Program-made: the position numbers and the translations under genes | From: Chloroflexota bacterium | GTDB taxonomy: Bacteria; Chloroflexota; Anaerolineae; Promineifilales; Promineifilaceae | Direction of reading: 5' to 3' | Assembly: GCA_022616275.1 (NCBI GenBank) | Contig: JAKEFB010000108.1 | Location: 1-63,925 of the forward strand | DNA length: 63,925 nt | Part shown: one piece after another, positions 35,505-44,285 of the stretch | How the letters are laid out: every line of letters starts with the position of its first letter | Position numbering within the stretch: the first letter of the stretch is position 1 | The notes under the pieces: generated by a model | Told to the model about the DNA's origin: nothing | Database searches by the model: none | Seen by the model: only the letters and a program-made list of their open reading frames with translations

Positions 35505-36377
35505 TTGAAACGATTTGATTATTTGACACCCGGCAGCTTGAATGAGGCTCTGGAAATGCTGGCCCAACGTCCAGAAGCCGCTCCCCTTGCCGGCGGTACC
35601 AATCTCCTGGTTCAGATAAAAGAGGACCACCGCTCCGAAACGGCGCTGCTCAGCCTCAAGCGAGTGTCAGATCTGAACCACATTTCTGGTGGGGACGAAC
35701 CGCCCCATGCCTTAGTGATTGGCGCGGGCGTGACCATGAAGCGCATCGCCGCCGACCCTTTGATTCAAAAGCGTTACCCGGCCTTAGCGGCCGCCGCCGG
35801 GCTGATCGGCTCGGTCCAGACCCGCAATATGGCTACCGTAGGCGGCAACTTGTGCAACGCCTCGCCATCGGCCGATACTGCCCCGCCCCTATTGGCTTTC
35901 AATGCCCAGGCCGTTCTAGTGAGCACCAAGGGCGAACGCGCCGTACCCCTGGCAGATTTCTTCACCGGACCCGGCACCACAGTGCTTCAGCCAGGCGAAT
36001 TATTGAAGGAGCTTGTCATCCCGGCGCCGGCAGCAAGGACCGGCTCGGCCTATGCCCGCCACATCCCGCGAGCGGCGATGGACATCTCCGTGGTCGGCGT
36101 CGCGGTGGTGGTCACCCTCGACGCCGATAAAACCATCCGCGAGGCCCGTATTACCCTGGGTGCAGTGGCCCCGACCTCGATTCGCGCTGGCGCGGCCGAA
36201 CGCGTATTAAACGGCCGCCTGCCGGAGGACAGCTTGTTAGCCGAAGCGGGATCAGTCGCCGCCGGAGAGGCCCGGCCCGTCGATGATGTACGGGCTTCGG
36301 TGGCTTACCGCCGTCATTTGGTCAACGTACTCACGCAGGACGCCCTGCGTCAGGCCATCGACAATGCTGAATCATAA
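35505..36377 (+). CDS. Molybdenum hydroxylase FAD-binding subunit (CoxM/XdhB type)
   Basis: 290 residues starting at TTG 35505 with GGAG 9 bases upstream; no better start exists, because the family start (RFDYLTPGSLNEAL) follows at once. FAD-binding motifs PLAGGTNLLVQIK (about 26-38) and TVGGNLCNASPSAD (about 110-123) are intact, and the C-terminal CO-dehydrogenase flavoprotein domain follows (IREARITLGAVAPT). It carries electrons between the [2Fe-2S] subunit and an acceptor. The next subunit gene follows within about 15 bases. Confidence 0.92.
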   Translation: MKRFDYLTPGSLNEALEMLAQRPEAAPLAGGTNLLVQIKEDHRSETALLSLKRVSDLNHISGGDEPPHALVIGAGVTMKRIAADPLIQKRYPALAAAAGLIGSVQTRNMATVGGNLCNASPSADTAPPLLAFNAQAVLVSTKGERAVPLADFFTGPGTTVLQPGELLKELVIPAPAARTGSAYARHIPRAAMDISVVGVAVVVTLDADKTIREARITLGAVAPTSIRAGAAERVLNGRLPEDSLLAEAGSVAAGEARPVDDVRASVAYRRHLVNVLTQDALRQAIDNAES

Positions 36378-36391
36378 AGGTGAACAATAGC

Positions 36392-36871
36392 GTGACTACC
36401 TACCAACTGCATCTGACCGTCAATGAGCATCCGGTTGTCGCAACCGTGGAACCCCACCTGACTTTATTGGAATTTCTGCGCGATACCCTGGGCCTGACCG
36501 GCACCAAGGAAGGTTGCAGCACCGGGCATTGTGGCGCCTGTACTGTTGTGGCTGACGGTGACCCCATTTCCCCCTGCCTTATGCTGGCAGCCGAAGCTGA
36601 CGGGCGCGACATTTTAACCGTAGAAGGGCTCGGCGCTAACGGCGAACTCCACCCAATTCAGGCGGCTTTTGTAACAAAAGGCGGCCTCCAGTGTGGATTC
36701 TGCACCTCGGGCATGCTACTCGCGGCCCTCACCCTCCTGAAAAGTAACCCGCAGCCAGCCGAAGCCGAAATAAGGCGGAGCCTCGCCGGCAATCTGTGTC
36801 GCTGCACTGGCTACCAAAAGATCATTGAAGCGGTGCAACAAGCCGCCGAGGAGATGAACCATGGCCGCTAA
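36392..36871 (+). CDS. Molybdenum hydroxylase [2Fe-2S] subunit (CoxS type)
   Basis: 159 residues from the GTG at 36392, preferred over the GTG at 36380 because AAAGGTG then acts as ribosome site. All eight cluster ligands are present: CSTGHCGAC plus a later Cys in SPCL for the plant-ferredoxin cluster, and CGFC plus CRC for the second cluster. The subunit passes electrons from the molybdenum centre to FAD. It overlaps the large-subunit gene by 11 bases. Confidence 0.93.
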   Translation: MTTYQLHLTVNEHPVVATVEPHLTLLEFLRDTLGLTGTKEGCSTGHCGACTVVADGDPISPCLMLAAEADGRDILTVEGLGANGELHPIQAAFVTKGGLQCGFCTSGMLLAALTLLKSNPQPAEAEIRRSLAGNLCRCTGYQKIIEAVQQAAEEMNHGR

Positions 36872-39176
36872 AAAATGGATCGGGCAGCCCCTGCCCCGCA
36901 TCGACGCCGAGGAAAAGGTGCGCGGTCAAGCTATTTTTGCCGCCGACATCAAGCTGCCCAGAATGTTGGTCGGCAAATTCCTGCCCAGCCCTCACCCGCA
37001 CGCCGAGATCCTGGCCATAGATACCTCGCAGGCAGAAGCCTTGCCCGGCGTCCAGGCAGTGATTACGGCCGCCGATATTCCGGCCGAGGTGGTCTACAAT
37101 CCGGCCTCTCGGTTTCACGGTTTCCTCGCCCGGCCTTTCGTCGTCTTTGTCGGGCAGGCGGTCGCCGCCGTTGCCGCCGATGATTTGGCCACCGCTGAAG
37201 CCGCGCTGGAACTTATCGAGGTGACTTACCGCCTGCTACCGGTAGTTAATTCGTTCGCGGAAGCATTGCGGCCCGATGCCGAACCTGTTATCCACGGTCA
37301 GGCGACCGCCGTTAGCGGTGGTACCGCCCACACCCAGGTTATCATTACCGAGGACTCCTCCACCGGGGCCGAGGAAGAACCTGACCAATCGCCCAATGTA
37401 GCCGACGCCAATACCTTCTCTTACGGCGATGTGGAAGCCGCGTTTGCCGGATCAGATGCCATCGTCGAATATACGTATACCGTGCCCACGGTCCACCAAG
37501 GGTATATCGAGCCCCATGCAGTCACGGCCCATTGGGATCGGCCGGATCATGTGATCGTTTGGGAGTGTGTCCAGGGGGCGTTTGCCGCCCGCAATCTCAT
37601 CGCCGAAACTTTAGGCTTACCCCACGGCAAAATCACCCTCAATTCGACCGAAATTGGGGGCGGTTTCGGCGGCAAAGGAGAGGGCATTTTTGCCCCCCTG
37701 GCCGTGCTCTTGGCCAAGAAGGCTGGACGCCCCGTCCAACTGGTGTTGACCCGGCAGGAGGAGTTGATTGGCGCCAACCCCGCCCCCCGTTCTCTCATCC
37801 GGCTCAAGGCCGGCGCCAGGCAAGACGGCACCTTGACGGCCGTAGAAGCGGACATTCTGGTGGACGCTGGCGCTTTTCCAACTGGCTGGATCATGAGCAA
37901 CATCACTGCCACGCTCCGGGACAACTACCGCTTCCAGGCCTGGCACTTGCGAGGCCGGGAAATCCTGACTAATAAAGCCAGCGTTACCGCCTATCGAGCG
38001 CCTGGAGCGCCTAATCTCTCCTTCGCTATGGAGTCTCACATCGATGAATTGGCCCGCCGCTTGGGAATCGATCCGATGACCTTCCGCCAACAGAATGTGA
38101 TCCGTGAAGGAGACCTCCTAACGAACAAGGAGTTACAGTCGCCAATTGGGGCCGAAGAGGTACTCAAGGCCCTCGCCCAACACCCGAGCTGGACGAAACC
38201 GGTCCCAAAGAGAACGACCGCCGCTGGCTTGTTACACGGCCGTGGCCTGGCATTAGGTAGCTGGGCCGGAGGAACAGGACCGGCTGGCGCCCTGGCTATC
38301 CTCGATGCTGGCGGCCAATTTCGCATCGTCTTGGGCACCGTCGACCTGAGTGGCTCCTTCACCAGCCTCGCCCAAATCGCGGCCGACGCCCTCGGCGCTT
38401 CCTTCGATCAAGTTGTGATCAGCAAAGCCAGCCCCGATTTTGCCCCCTTCGCCCCCATGAGCGCCGGCAGCCAGACAATTTATGCCATGGGAGCGGCCGT
38501 AAAGGAAGCCGCCCTTGATTTGCGGGCCAAAATGATTCGTTACGTGGCCCAGGATTTTCAAGTGCCGGAAAGCGAACTCAGCGTCGACCAAGACGGCGTG
38601 TTCATGGTGGCTCAACCAAGCAACAGGCTTTCCTTCGATACCTTATTTCAGCTAGGCACGCAGTGGTTTGCCGAGTATGGCCCGCTCGTCGGCCAGGGAT
38701 CGGCGCCTCAACGCCAACGGGCGCCTGGGTATGCCGCCTGCCTCGCGGAGGTGACCGTAGATCCGAGAACCGGCAAGACCACCGTGGATCATCTCGTGGT
38801 CGCTCAAGATGTCGGCAAGGCCATCAACCCCCTCGCGGTCGAAGGCCAAATACAAGGCGGTGTCACCCAGTCCATCAGCATAGCCCTCTGGGAAGAGCTA
38901 CTTTACGATGAAGCAGGCCAGGTCCGTAATCCCAGTTTGCTGGATTACCGCATGCCAACCGCTCGCGACGTGCCGGCGATTGAAACGATTATCGTGGAGG
39001 CGCCTGGCGGCGATGGTCCCTTTGGCGCCAAGTTAGTGGGCGAACCGCCGATGGTTCCCGCCGTAGCCGCCGTAGCCAACGCTGTCACCGCCGCCATCGG
39101 GGTCAGAGTCTGTGATTTACCGATCACACCAGAGCGGGTCTGGCGGGCCATTCACAGCGCCGACAGCGAAGATTAA
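36861..39176 (+). CDS. Molybdenum hydroxylase large subunit (xanthine dehydrogenase/aldehyde oxidase family)
   Basis: 771 residues. Molybdopterin-binding GGGFGGKGE (about 267-275) and AYRAPGAPNLSFAMES (about 377-392) are present. The catalytic Glu is in the C-terminal LVGEPPMVPA. CO-dehydrogenase-type active-site Cys (AYxCSFR loop) is absent, so it is an aldehyde/purine/sugar-type hydroxylase rather than a CoxL. Together with the two preceding subunits it would oxidise an aldehyde or aldose by water-derived hydroxylation. Its stop codon TAA is shared with the 5-bp target duplication of the following insertion sequence. Confidence 0.93.
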   Translation: MAAKKWIGQPLPRIDAEEKVRGQAIFAADIKLPRMLVGKFLPSPHPHAEILAIDTSQAEALPGVQAVITAADIPAEVVYNPASRFHGFLARPFVVFVGQAVAAVAADDLATAEAALELIEVTYRLLPVVNSFAEALRPDAEPVIHGQATAVSGGTAHTQVIITEDSSTGAEEEPDQSPNVADANTFSYGDVEAAFAGSDAIVEYTYTVPTVHQGYIEPHAVTAHWDRPDHVIVWECVQGAFAARNLIAETLGLPHGKITLNSTEIGGGFGGKGEGIFAPLAVLLAKKAGRPVQLVLTRQEELIGANPAPRSLIRLKAGARQDGTLTAVEADILVDAGAFPTGWIMSNITATLRDNYRFQAWHLRGREILTNKASVTAYRAPGAPNLSFAMESHIDELARRLGIDPMTFRQQNVIREGDLLTNKELQSPIGAEEVLKALAQHPSWTKPVPKRTTAAGLLHGRGLALGSWAGGTGPAGALAILDAGGQFRIVLGTVDLSGSFTSLAQIAADALGASFDQVVISKASPDFAPFAPMSAGSQTIYAMGAAVKEAALDLRAKMIRYVAQDFQVPESELSVDQDGVFMVAQPSNRLSFDTLFQLGTQWFAEYGPLVGQGSAPQRQRAPGYAACLAEVTVDPRTGKTTVDHLVVAQDVGKAINPLAVEGQIQGGVTQSISIALWEELLYDEAGQVRNPSLLDYRMPTARDVPAIETIIVEAPGGDGPFGAKLVGEPPMVPAVAAVANAVTAAIGVRVCDLPITPERVWRAIHSADSED

Positions 39177-39177
39177 A

Positions 39178-39196
39178 CTTGTCATTCGCGTAAATT
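39178..39196 (+). repeat. Left terminal inverted repeat of the IS
   Basis: 19 bases, identical to the reverse complement of 40929-40947. Confidence 0.9.
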
Positions 39197-39224
39197 TTGA
39201 ACGGAATTAAGGCTGTCATAAAGT
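39197..39224 (+). promoter_or_regulatory. Candidate transposase promoter
   Basis: TTGAAC (39197-39202), 16-base spacer, TAAAGT (39219-39224). Transcription would begin close to the ATG at 39231, beyond the left arm of the hairpin at 39211-39239. Confidence 0.45.
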
Positions 39225-39239
39225 ATAGGGATGACAGCC
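39211..39239 (+). promoter_or_regulatory. Hairpin sequestering the transposase start codon
   Basis: ggctgtcat (39211-39219) pairs perfectly with atgacagcc (39231-39239) across an 11-base loop containing the purine-rich ataggg. The ATG is inside the right arm, so transcripts entering from outside the IS would hide it, as known for IS10 and IS50. Confidence 0.65.
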
Positions 39240-40943
39240 TTACAAATAACACATCAACGAATAGACGATATACCCTTGTTGTTAGCCATCATGGTCGAAA
39301 TGGGCATAGCGCAGGAAATAGATAAGCAGATACAACCACACGGGCTGTGGCAGGGCATCAGTGTGGGAACGGTGGTGACCATCTGGTTGTGTTACATCTT
39401 GACGGAACATGACCACCGGCTGGTGGCGGTGCGAGAATGGGTCGAGGAGCGTCAGGTGTTGTTCAATCGGCTGTTGGGAATCCAGTTGCGAGACACCGAT
39501 TTGACCGATGACCGGCTGGCGAATGTGCTGACAATGTTGGGAGAAATAGAAAACCAGAGCGTGTTGGATCAAAGATTCGTTCAAGGCTGGATAACCCTGT
39601 ACGAACTGCCCCATGCCGTCACTCGGCATGACCGTACGACCGTCAGCGTCTACCAAGAAAGCGGGGATGAAGATAGCCTGATAGGCTACGGCCATAGCAA
39701 AGACCATCGGCCGGACTTGGCTCAATTCAAGGTGATGCTCTCGACCCTTGACCCGGTAGGGCTGCCTTTGACCTGCCGACTGCTCAATGGCAAACGGGCG
39801 GACGATGGCTTGTATATCCCCTCCTACGACCAGACCATTGCTACAGTGGGTCATCGGCAATTCCTGGCCGTGGGCGACAGCAAGATGGGGGCTATCGCTA
39901 CTCGTGCTTATCTGGCGGCTGGCGGTAGTTATTACCTGTGTGCCTTTCGTGAGCCAGCGGCGGATGGGGCCGAGTTGGCCCGATGGCTGGAAACAGCCCT
40001 GGCGCAAGAAACCGATTGGCAAGCGGTGGAGCAAGTGGATGAATCTAGCGGTGAAATCAAGACCATTGCTCATCTCTACGTCTGGGAACGTCGCCAAAGC
40101 CAGCCTCATCCCCAAACGGGTGAGTCGTTCACCTGGACGGAGCGCGTCCTGGTCGGTCGTTCGCTGGCCTTGCAAGCCGGCCTGAAAAGCAAACGAGAAC
40201 AGGCTCGGCAACGGTTGTATGCCGAACTGGACAAACTGGCCCAGCCGGCCAAACAAGGGCGCAAACGGTATCACCACCAAGAGGAATTGGCTCAGGAAGT
40301 GACGACCCTGCTCGACCGCTATCACCTGCCTGGCATTGTGACCGTTACCCTCCAAGCCAAGCCTCATCGGGATGGTGGTCAACGCTGGCTGGTGGCTGAC
40401 TATCATTGTGATGAAGCGGCTTGGCAACGGATGATTGACCGGCTCGGCTGGCAAGTCTATCTCAGCAATGCCCCCGCCACTCTCTATGCTGACCCCGACC
40501 TCCTCCTGACCTATCGCCGACAGCCCCGGCTGGAGCAAGGTATTGCCCGTCTCAAGAGCCGTAATCTCCACAGTCGTCCCGTTTTCTTGCACGATGAGCA
40601 GCGTATTGCTGGCTTGACCTGGCTGCTTTTCCTGGCTCTCCGGCTTATCGTCCTGCTCGAATTTCGTTTGCGTCACCAACTGGCCCAACGTGATGAGCAG
40701 ATTGTCGGTCTCAATCCGGCCTCCAAGAACCAAAGCACAGACCGTCCCACCACCGAACGAGCCCTGAAGGCTTTTGGCAACATCACCTTCTCGATGATTG
40801 ACCTGGGGCCTGTGGTTCATTACCATGTCACCCCTTTGACACCAACCCAGCAGCATATCCTTTCTCTGCTCAATTTGTCCGATGATATTTATCTGCGGTT
40901 GGCTGACCCTCAGCCCAATCCGCTTCTCAATTTACGCGAATGA
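39231..40943 (+). CDS. IS1634-family (IS4-group) transposase
   Basis: 570 residues. The N terminus (RIDDIPLLLAIMVEMGIAQEID) is the DUF4277-like domain seen in IS1634 transposases. The DDE core follows with TTVSVYQ and GYGHSKDHRPDLAQFKVML (first catalytic region, about 140-165), FLAVGDSKMGA (second Asp, about 210-220) and the late RLEQGIARLKSRNLHSRP segment with the catalytic Glu (about 430-445). The stop TGA overlaps the right terminal repeat. The gene is full length and should be active. Confidence 0.93.
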   Translation: MTALQITHQRIDDIPLLLAIMVEMGIAQEIDKQIQPHGLWQGISVGTVVTIWLCYILTEHDHRLVAVREWVEERQVLFNRLLGIQLRDTDLTDDRLANVLTMLGEIENQSVLDQRFVQGWITLYELPHAVTRHDRTTVSVYQESGDEDSLIGYGHSKDHRPDLAQFKVMLSTLDPVGLPLTCRLLNGKRADDGLYIPSYDQTIATVGHRQFLAVGDSKMGAIATRAYLAAGGSYYLCAFREPAADGAELARWLETALAQETDWQAVEQVDESSGEIKTIAHLYVWERRQSQPHPQTGESFTWTERVLVGRSLALQAGLKSKREQARQRLYAELDKLAQPAKQGRKRYHHQEELAQEVTTLLDRYHLPGIVTVTLQAKPHRDGGQRWLVADYHCDEAAWQRMIDRLGWQVYLSNAPATLYADPDLLLTYRRQPRLEQGIARLKSRNLHSRPVFLHDEQRIAGLTWLLFLALRLIVLLEFRLRHQLAQRDEQIVGLNPASKNQSTDRPTTERALKAFGNITFSMIDLGPVVHYHVTPLTPTQQHILSLLNLSDDIYLRLADPQPNPLLNLRE

Positions 40944-40947
40944 CAAG
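40929..40947 (-). repeat. Right terminal inverted repeat of the IS
   Basis: Perfect 19-base partner of 39178-39196, followed directly by the ttaaa duplication. Confidence 0.9.
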
Positions 40948-40951
40948 TTAA

Positions 40952-41899
40952 ATGTTTGACGTTTTGACTGTCGGCGAAGCGCTCGTCGAAATTATGCGGC
41001 CGGATCGGGATCAGCCCTTGGACAAACCAGGCGAATTTCTCGGCCCCTTCGCCAGCGGTGCTCCGGCCATTTTTGCCGTTGCGGCCGCCCGGTTGGGTCT
41101 GGCGAGCGCTTTCATCGGCGGCGTCGGCAACGACGCTTTCGGCCGGCTGCTCCAGGCCCGATTAACCCACGAAAATGTCAACACGGCCGGACTGCGAATT
41201 GTGCCCGGCCGCAGCACTGGCCTGGCCTTCGTCGGTTACACCGCTGATGGCCGCCGCGAATTTGTTTTTCACCTGCGGCATTCGGCCGGCAGCGCCATCG
41301 ACGTCGATTTGCTCCCGGCCGCTTATTTTTCCGGCATCCGGTGGCTGCATCTTTCCGGCTCTGCCCTGGCGCTGGGTGATGCCGGCCGTTCGGCCTGTCA
41401 CAAGACTCTCGATTGGACCCTGGCCGCCGGCGGCCGTCTGAGCCTGGATCCCAACCTACGGCCAGAATTGATGCCGCTTGACGAAGCCCGCCAGGCCCTG
41501 GGGCCCTATTTGGCTGTCGCCGCCCTGCTGCTGCCCACGGCCAAAGAAGCGCGGGCGCTGACCGGCGCCGCCGATGACGATGCCGCCGCATCTCGTTTAC
41601 TCGGCGGCCAGGAGCGCATCGCGGTCTTGAAGCGCGGGGCCCAGGGCTGCACGGTTTACACCCAACAGGCCAGGCTGTATATGCCGGGCTTTACCGTCGC
41701 TGAAGTTGACCCAACCGGGGCTGGTGATTGTTTTAACGCTGCTTTTCTTCTGGGCCTCAACTCTGGTTGGGATTTGGAGCGCGTGGCCAGATTCGCCAAT
41801 GCGGCCGGTGCGCTGGCCGTCACCAAACAAGGACCCATGGAAGGCGCGCCGACGGTCCAGGAGATAGAGGCCTTCCTGGCTCAGGCTGGCCGTGAGTAA
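40952..41899 (+). CDS. PfkB-family carbohydrate kinase, copy 1 (2-keto-3-deoxygluconate kinase-like)
   Basis: 315 residues of the ribokinase fold: start FDVLTVGEALVEIMRP, sugar-binding GGVGNDAFGRLLQARLTHENVNTAG (about 50-75), and the C-terminal signature DPTGAGDCF with catalytic Asp 259. The opening and the FLGPFASGAPA segment resemble KDG kinases and 5-keto-gluconate kinases more than tagatose-6-phosphate kinases. Its ATG begins inside the IS target duplication, so the native upstream sequence is now IS DNA. The ribosome site is poor (gaatgacaagtta), so expression may be reduced. It runs 65 bases short of the GH4 gene start at 41964. Confidence 0.9.
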   Translation: MFDVLTVGEALVEIMRPDRDQPLDKPGEFLGPFASGAPAIFAVAAARLGLASAFIGGVGNDAFGRLLQARLTHENVNTAGLRIVPGRSTGLAFVGYTADGRREFVFHLRHSAGSAIDVDLLPAAYFSGIRWLHLSGSALALGDAGRSACHKTLDWTLAAGGRLSLDPNLRPELMPLDEARQALGPYLAVAALLLPTAKEARALTGAADDDAAASRLLGGQERIAVLKRGAQGCTVYTQQARLYMPGFTVAEVDPTGAGDCFNAAFLLGLNSGWDLERVARFANAAGALAVTKQGPMEGAPTVQEIEAFLAQAGRE

Positions 41900-41963
41900 G
41901 AATAGCAAGAGCATACGAATCATGACAGTAACCATCAAAACAACAGATTTGAGGAGTGTTGAA

Positions 41964-43277
41964 ATGTCCAAAGTAACCATCATCGGCGCCGGAAGCGCTG
42001 TGTTTGCGACTGAAATCATGTCTGACATTTTGTCGACGCCTGCCTTGGAGACAGGCACCTTTGCCCTTGTCGACATTCATGAGGGCCGCTTGGAGCTGGC
42101 TCACCAGATGGCCGAATTCCTGATCGAACGCTCCGGCCGTAATTGGAACGTAGAAGCCAGCACCGACCGGACGAAAGTGTTGGCCGACAGTCACTATGTG
42201 GTTCACACTATCGAAGTTGCCGGGCGGGAGAACGTCCACCATGATTACGACATTCCCCTCAACTACGGCGTCGACCAATGCATCGGCGACACGATTGGGC
42301 CGGGCGGTCTTTTCAAAGCCTTGCGCACCCTGCCGGTCTGGCTGGAAATCCTGGCCGACGTCGAACGCCTGGCCCCGGGCACGCTGGTCATGAATTACAC
42401 CAATCCGATGTCCTTGACCGTCCTCGCCGGAGTGCGGGCTTCAAAACTGTCCATCGTGGGCTTGTGTCACTCCATCCAACATACCTCCTATCAGCTCGCC
42501 GGCTACCTGGACATACCCCAGGAAGAAATCGACTGGCGGGCCGCCGGCATCAACCACCTGGCCTGGTTTGTCCAGCTCTCGCGAGACGGCCAAGATCTCT
42601 ATCCGGTCCTGTCAGACCGTATTGAAAGGCATCCAGAGATCTACGAGCAGGACCCAGTGCGTTTTGAGATGATGCGCGAACTGGGAGCGTTTGTGACTGA
42701 ATCCAGTGGTCACACCTCTGAGTACACCGCTTACTTCCGCAAACGGCCGGATCTGATCCAGAAATATACCCGGTCGGGCTATCGCGGCGAAAGTGGTTAC
42801 TACGCCAACAATTGGCCGGACTGGGTTGAGGAAAACGCCAGCGAACTCCGCGGTTATCTGAGCGGTGCAGCCGGGTTCGAACTTGAACGGGGGCCGGAAT
42901 TTGCTTCCTACATCATGGAGGCCATCGAGACCGGCGTCCCGGCCGTAATCTACGGCAACGTGCCAAACACCGGCCTGATTGATAACCTACCCCAAGATGG
43001 TGTGGTCGAGGTAGCCTGTCTGGTGGATAAAAAAGGCATTCAACCCACCCATTTTGGGCGGCTGCCCACCCATCTAGCCGCCCTTGATGCCCAGCATATG
43101 GCCTTTCACGATCTAACGGCCGCGTCCGTGCTGGAACAAGATCGCGAGGCGGCTGTTCATGCCTTGATGATTGATCCGCTTACCTCGGCCGTCTGCTCCC
43201 TGGCCGAAATCCGCCAGATGTTTGACGAAATGGTGGCGGCCCAACGGGATTATCTACCCGAATATCTGATAGTGTGA
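41964..43277 (+). CDS. Glycoside hydrolase family 4 (alpha-galactosidase/alpha-glucuronidase-like)
   Basis: 437 residues from ATG 41964 with GAGGAG 7 bases upstream; a GTG at 41892 is in frame but lacks a site. NAD-binding VTIIGAGSAVFA opens the protein. The family-4 metal site is seen as GLCHS (Cys and His, about 167-171) and AGINHLAWF (Asn-His, about 194-202), and NYTNPMSLTV at about 146-155 is typical. GH4 enzymes cleave glycosides by NAD+/Mn2+-dependent oxidation-elimination. The IGDTIGPGG loop is common in MelA and alpha-glucuronidases. The enzyme has no signal peptide, so it acts on imported oligosaccharide or phosphorylated glycoside. Confidence 0.9.
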   Translation: MSKVTIIGAGSAVFATEIMSDILSTPALETGTFALVDIHEGRLELAHQMAEFLIERSGRNWNVEASTDRTKVLADSHYVVHTIEVAGRENVHHDYDIPLNYGVDQCIGDTIGPGGLFKALRTLPVWLEILADVERLAPGTLVMNYTNPMSLTVLAGVRASKLSIVGLCHSIQHTSYQLAGYLDIPQEEIDWRAAGINHLAWFVQLSRDGQDLYPVLSDRIERHPEIYEQDPVRFEMMRELGAFVTESSGHTSEYTAYFRKRPDLIQKYTRSGYRGESGYYANNWPDWVEENASELRGYLSGAAGFELERGPEFASYIMEAIETGVPAVIYGNVPNTGLIDNLPQDGVVEVACLVDKKGIQPTHFGRLPTHLAALDAQHMAFHDLTAASVLEQDREAAVHALMIDPLTSAVCSLAEIRQMFDEMVAAQRDYLPEYLIV

Positions 43278-43287
43278 GGCCCAATTC

Positions 43288-44253
43288 ATGAGTGATACCA
43301 TCGGCAAGATTCGCCGGTTGCAGCAGTGCGCCACGGCTGACAGGCATTTCGTCATCTTAGCCGTGGACCACCGGGGCAACTTGCGCCAAGCCTTAAACCC
43401 CGCAGCGCCCGAGACGGTAAGCTATCAGGCGATGGTCCGCTTCAAGCAGCAGGTTGTTGGCGCGCTTGCTCCCGCCGCCTCGGCCGTCTTGCTCGATCCC
43501 GAATATGGCGCCGCCCAAGCGGTAGCCAGCGGTGCGGTTCCCGGCCAAACCGGCTTGATCGTCGCTCTTGAAAAGACCGGCTATGAAGGCCATACCACCG
43601 CCCGGGAGAGCCAGATTCTGCCCGGCTGGGACGTAGAAAAGATCACCCGCATGGGTGCCTCGGCCGTCAAGCTCCTGCTTTATTATCACCCTCAGGCTCC
43701 AAATAGCGGCGAACAAGAGGCGCTGGTCCGCCAGGTGGCGGCGAGCTGCCGGCAATATGACTTGCCCTTCTTTCTGGAACCCCTCTCCTTCTCCCTGGAT
43801 CCGGCCGTCAAAAAGCTGCCTTCATCAGCCAAGCGCCAGGTGGTGGTCGAAACTGCCCGCCGCCTGACCCCTCTTGGGGTTGATGTGCTCAAGGCCGAGT
43901 TTCCCCTGAATATTGCGGATGAGGCAGATGAGAAGGTCTGGACGGACGCGTGCCTAGAACTATCACAGGCCAGTGCCGCCCCCTGGGTGCTACTGAGTGC
44001 CAGCGTTAGTTTCGAACAGTTCGCCCGCCAAACAGAAGTGGCTTGCCAGGCTGGAGCCAGCGGCGTGATGGCTGGACGAGCAGTGTGGAAGGAGGCGGCC
44101 GATATTGATGGGGAAGCCCGGCAAGCGTTTTTGCGCACCGTAGCCAGGGACCGCCTGGACCGCTTGGGAAAAATAATCGCCCAGCATGGCCAAGCCTGGA
44201 CCAGCTTTCGGCCAAATCTGGTAATCGAAGAAGGTTGGTATCATCACTACTAG
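43288..44253 (+). CDS. LacD-like class I aldolase (tagatose-1,6-bisphosphate / sulfofructose-phosphate aldolase family)
   Basis: 321 residues. FVILAVDHRGNLRQAL opens the barrel as in LacD and YihT. The Schiff-base Lys 128 is in SAVKLLLYYHP, followed by FFLEPLSFSLD and VDVLKAEFPL. The C-terminal strand WVLLSASVSFEQFARQ, GVMAGRAVWKEA matches the phosphate-binding end. It should split a phosphorylated ketose into dihydroxyacetone phosphate and an aldehyde. The neighbouring PfkB kinases and GatZ-type protein argue for tagatose bisphosphate or a related ketose. The gene starts 10 bases after GH4. Confidence 0.85.
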   Translation: MSDTIGKIRRLQQCATADRHFVILAVDHRGNLRQALNPAAPETVSYQAMVRFKQQVVGALAPAASAVLLDPEYGAAQAVASGAVPGQTGLIVALEKTGYEGHTTARESQILPGWDVEKITRMGASAVKLLLYYHPQAPNSGEQEALVRQVAASCRQYDLPFFLEPLSFSLDPAVKKLPSSAKRQVVVETARRLTPLGVDVLKAEFPLNIADEADEKVWTDACLELSQASAAPWVLLSASVSFEQFARQTEVACQAGASGVMAGRAVWKEAADIDGEARQAFLRTVARDRLDRLGKIIAQHGQAWTSFRPNLVIEEGWYHHY

Positions 44254-44285
44254 ATTGCCCGCACTCAGGTTCAGGGTACTTATCG

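Larger units (their letters stand above)
39178..40947 (+). mobile_element. IS1634-type insertion sequence, complete, 1770 bp
   Basis: Inverted ends CTTGTCATTCGCGTAAATT are perfect on both sides and surround one transposase gene. The target duplication ttaaa occurs at 39173-39177 and 40948-40952. The left duplication contains the TAA stop of the molybdenum-hydroxylase gene, and the right one supplies the A of the ATG of the kinase gene. The element lies within the catabolic operon and therefore splits it. Perfect ends, intact gene and intact target duplication indicate a recent insertion. Confidence 0.93.

Noticed and set aside
36861-39176. Aerobic CO dehydrogenase large subunit
   Set aside because: The CoxL-specific active-site Cys loop (AYxCSFR) is not seen. 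General molybdenum-hydroxylase motifs fit better.
39282-40856. 524-codon minus-strand ORF opposite the transposase
   Set aside because: No recognisable protein features. The plus strand encodes a full transposase within perfect terminal repeats.
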